Below, piece after piece: positions 5,824 to 6,587 of a stretch of DNA of 6,587 bases. Origin of the DNA: Pseudomonadota bacterium. GTDB lineage: Bacteria > Pseudomonadota > Zetaproteobacteria > Mariprofundales > Mariprofundaceae. Every line of letters begins with the position of its first letter. Position 1 is the stretch's first letter. A program made the position numbers and the translations under genes. The stretch covers positions 19,772 through 26,358 of the forward strand of contig NVTQ01000002.1 in NCBI GenBank assembly GCA_002401635.1, in the 5' to 3' direction. The notes under the pieces are model-generated. The model was not told where the DNA came from. It searched no databases and saw only the letters and a list, made by a program, of their open reading frames with translations.

Positions 5824-6587
5824 AATTCCCCCTTCAATACCATGCGTTCTTCTTCCATCACATAACGCTGACTAACTTCCCCTTCCCACAACGCTGTTTG
5901 ACTGCTTTCAGGCACATGATCCGACCAATCCTTCAAGCAACTTTTTACATTATTCAAACGCTGCGATACACGGTCAATATTCTGCAAATCGGTGAGTGCT
6001 GCCATAATCAAATCTTCGACTTCTTCTGATACACCCATATCAAGGATTTCTGTCAATTTGACCAAACCATCTTCACAACTCTCATTCAATAACTCCAACG
6101 AACCACCCACCTGCTTTTTAAGCACTCTTAACAATCGTTTGTCCGCTTGTTGCGGCCACACAGAATCATTCATCACTTCACCTTCCAATACAGCCTCTTC
6201 CAATCCTGTTTCGGCTTGTTTTATGACATCCACACTTTGACTTTCAATCATTTTTTCTACTTCATGCAAAGCTTCTTTCTGAACCGCTTGCGCATTTTTT
6301 TCGACATCCTTTTTAGGTTTAATTGCAATAGTTTCTTCAACCCTTTCTTCCGCAGCGTCTTGCTCTATGACTTCAGACATTGTTTGAGAAGTCTCTTCAA
6401 TAACTTTTGCAGTCACCTCTTCTTGCACAGGTGTTTCAACAACCTTCTCTTCTGCTTCATTCACATCCAACACACCGCGCCCGCAAAACAGTAAAGTCAC
6501 CGTTTGCGCAGGCACATCCATTTCCATCACAGGTGAACCCGCCAACAAATGCATACGACTCCCTGTATCATCTTGTGGTTGAGGAAA
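5820..6587 (-). CDS. Acidic helical protein with a CheZ-like D-x-x-x-Q motif; 5' end unresolved
   Basis: I do not recognise this as a named gene. Counting from the ATG at 6554 it has 244 residues. There is a short nonpolar N-terminal stretch (1-30), a strongly acidic, Glu/Val-rich region (about 33-130) that looks disordered or helical, and a helical C-terminal part (about 138-244). The latter contains LQNIDRVSQRL at 190-200. In CheZ, the phosphatase that strips phosphate from CheY, catalytic Asp and Gln are four residues apart in QDLTGQ. Here D194 and Q198 in IDRVSQ have the same spacing in a predicted helix. The gene overlaps cheY-A by four bases, which suits a CheY partner. Against CheZ, I see no CheY-binding C-terminal peptide; the end is Glu-rich (VMEEERMVLKGEL). 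The reading frame is open to the window edge. An AGGGAG lies four bases before the 6554 ATG, so either that is the start or the protein continues upstream. Confidence 0.7.
   Translation of the reverse strand, partial: FPQPQDDTGSRMHLLAGSPVMEMDVPAQTVTLLFCGRGVLDVNEAEEKVVETPVQEEVTAKVIEETSQTMSEVIEQDAAEERVEETIAIKPKKDVEKNAQAVQKEALHEVEKMIESQSVDVIKQAETGLEEAVLEGEVMNDSVWPQQADKRLLRVLKKQVGGSLELLNESCEDGLVKLTEILDMGVSEEVEDLIMAALTDLQNIDRVSQRLNNVKSCLKDWSDHVPESSQTALWEGEVSQRYVMEEERMVLKGEL
5828..5834 (-). promoter_or_regulatory. Shine-Dalgarno site of cheY-A, inside the upstream gene
   Basis: The minus strand reads AAGGGGG, four bases before the ATG at 5823-5821. It lies within the last codons of the upstream gene. 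Together with the ATGA overlap it indicates coupled translation of the two proteins. Confidence 0.6.

Noticed and set aside
5961..5975. Naming the upstream gene cheZ
   Set aside because: Only the D-x-x-x-Q spacing and a helical context support it. The C-terminal CheY-binding peptide of classical CheZ is not visible, the N-terminal half is unlike CheZ, and the start is uncertain.
1..6587. CRISPR array, tRNA, rRNA, transposase or toxin-antitoxin genes
   Set aside because: I looked on both strands and saw no spaced direct repeats, RNA gene signatures, or proteins of these families. The window is almost fully occupied by che genes.

Overview
The window is one block of chemosensory (chemotaxis-type) genes, all read from the minus strand. 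Coding density, ATGA start/stop overlaps and Shine-Dalgarno sites mark it as bacterial. Protein flavour suggests a proteobacterium: the CheB ester-hydrolase motif GSSTGGP, the EYIMKPFD-type CheY and a hybrid CheA. Base composition looks moderately AT-leaning by eye. I cannot place it more precisely from sequence alone.

In transcription order (right to left) the layout is: an acidic, helical protein whose 5' end is unresolved at the window edge (6587-5820) and which carries a CheZ-like D-x-x-x-Q motif; a single-domain CheY (5823-5446, here called CheY-A); a 169-bp gap almost filled by a 121-bp imperfect inverted repeat (5323-5443); a 974-residue hybrid CheA kinase (5276-2352); CheW (2320-1820); a second CheY (1794-1411, CheY-B); CheB methylesterase (1414-347); and the first 116 codons of CheR methyltransferase (350 to the left edge). 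Three junctions overlap by four bases (ATGA), which suggests translational coupling. No receptor (MCP), CheD or flagellar gene lies in the window.

Together these make a nearly full signalling set. Unseen receptors would couple through CheW to CheA. CheA would phosphorylate itself on His45 and pass phosphate to up to four receiver domains: CheY-A, CheY-B, the CheB receiver, and the receiver fused to CheA's own C-terminus. CheB and CheR would adapt the receptors.

The most interesting points are: (1) the protein before CheY-A, which is probably a divergent CheZ-like phosphatase or CheY-binding helical protein; (2) CheA has no recognisable P2 domain and instead carries a helix-hairpin-helix-like segment between P1 and P3; (3) CheA ends in two CheW-like domains plus a receiver; (4) the inverted repeat splitting the cluster looks like a mobile or REP/MITE-type element, and its base pairing favours RNA from the strand opposite to the genes.
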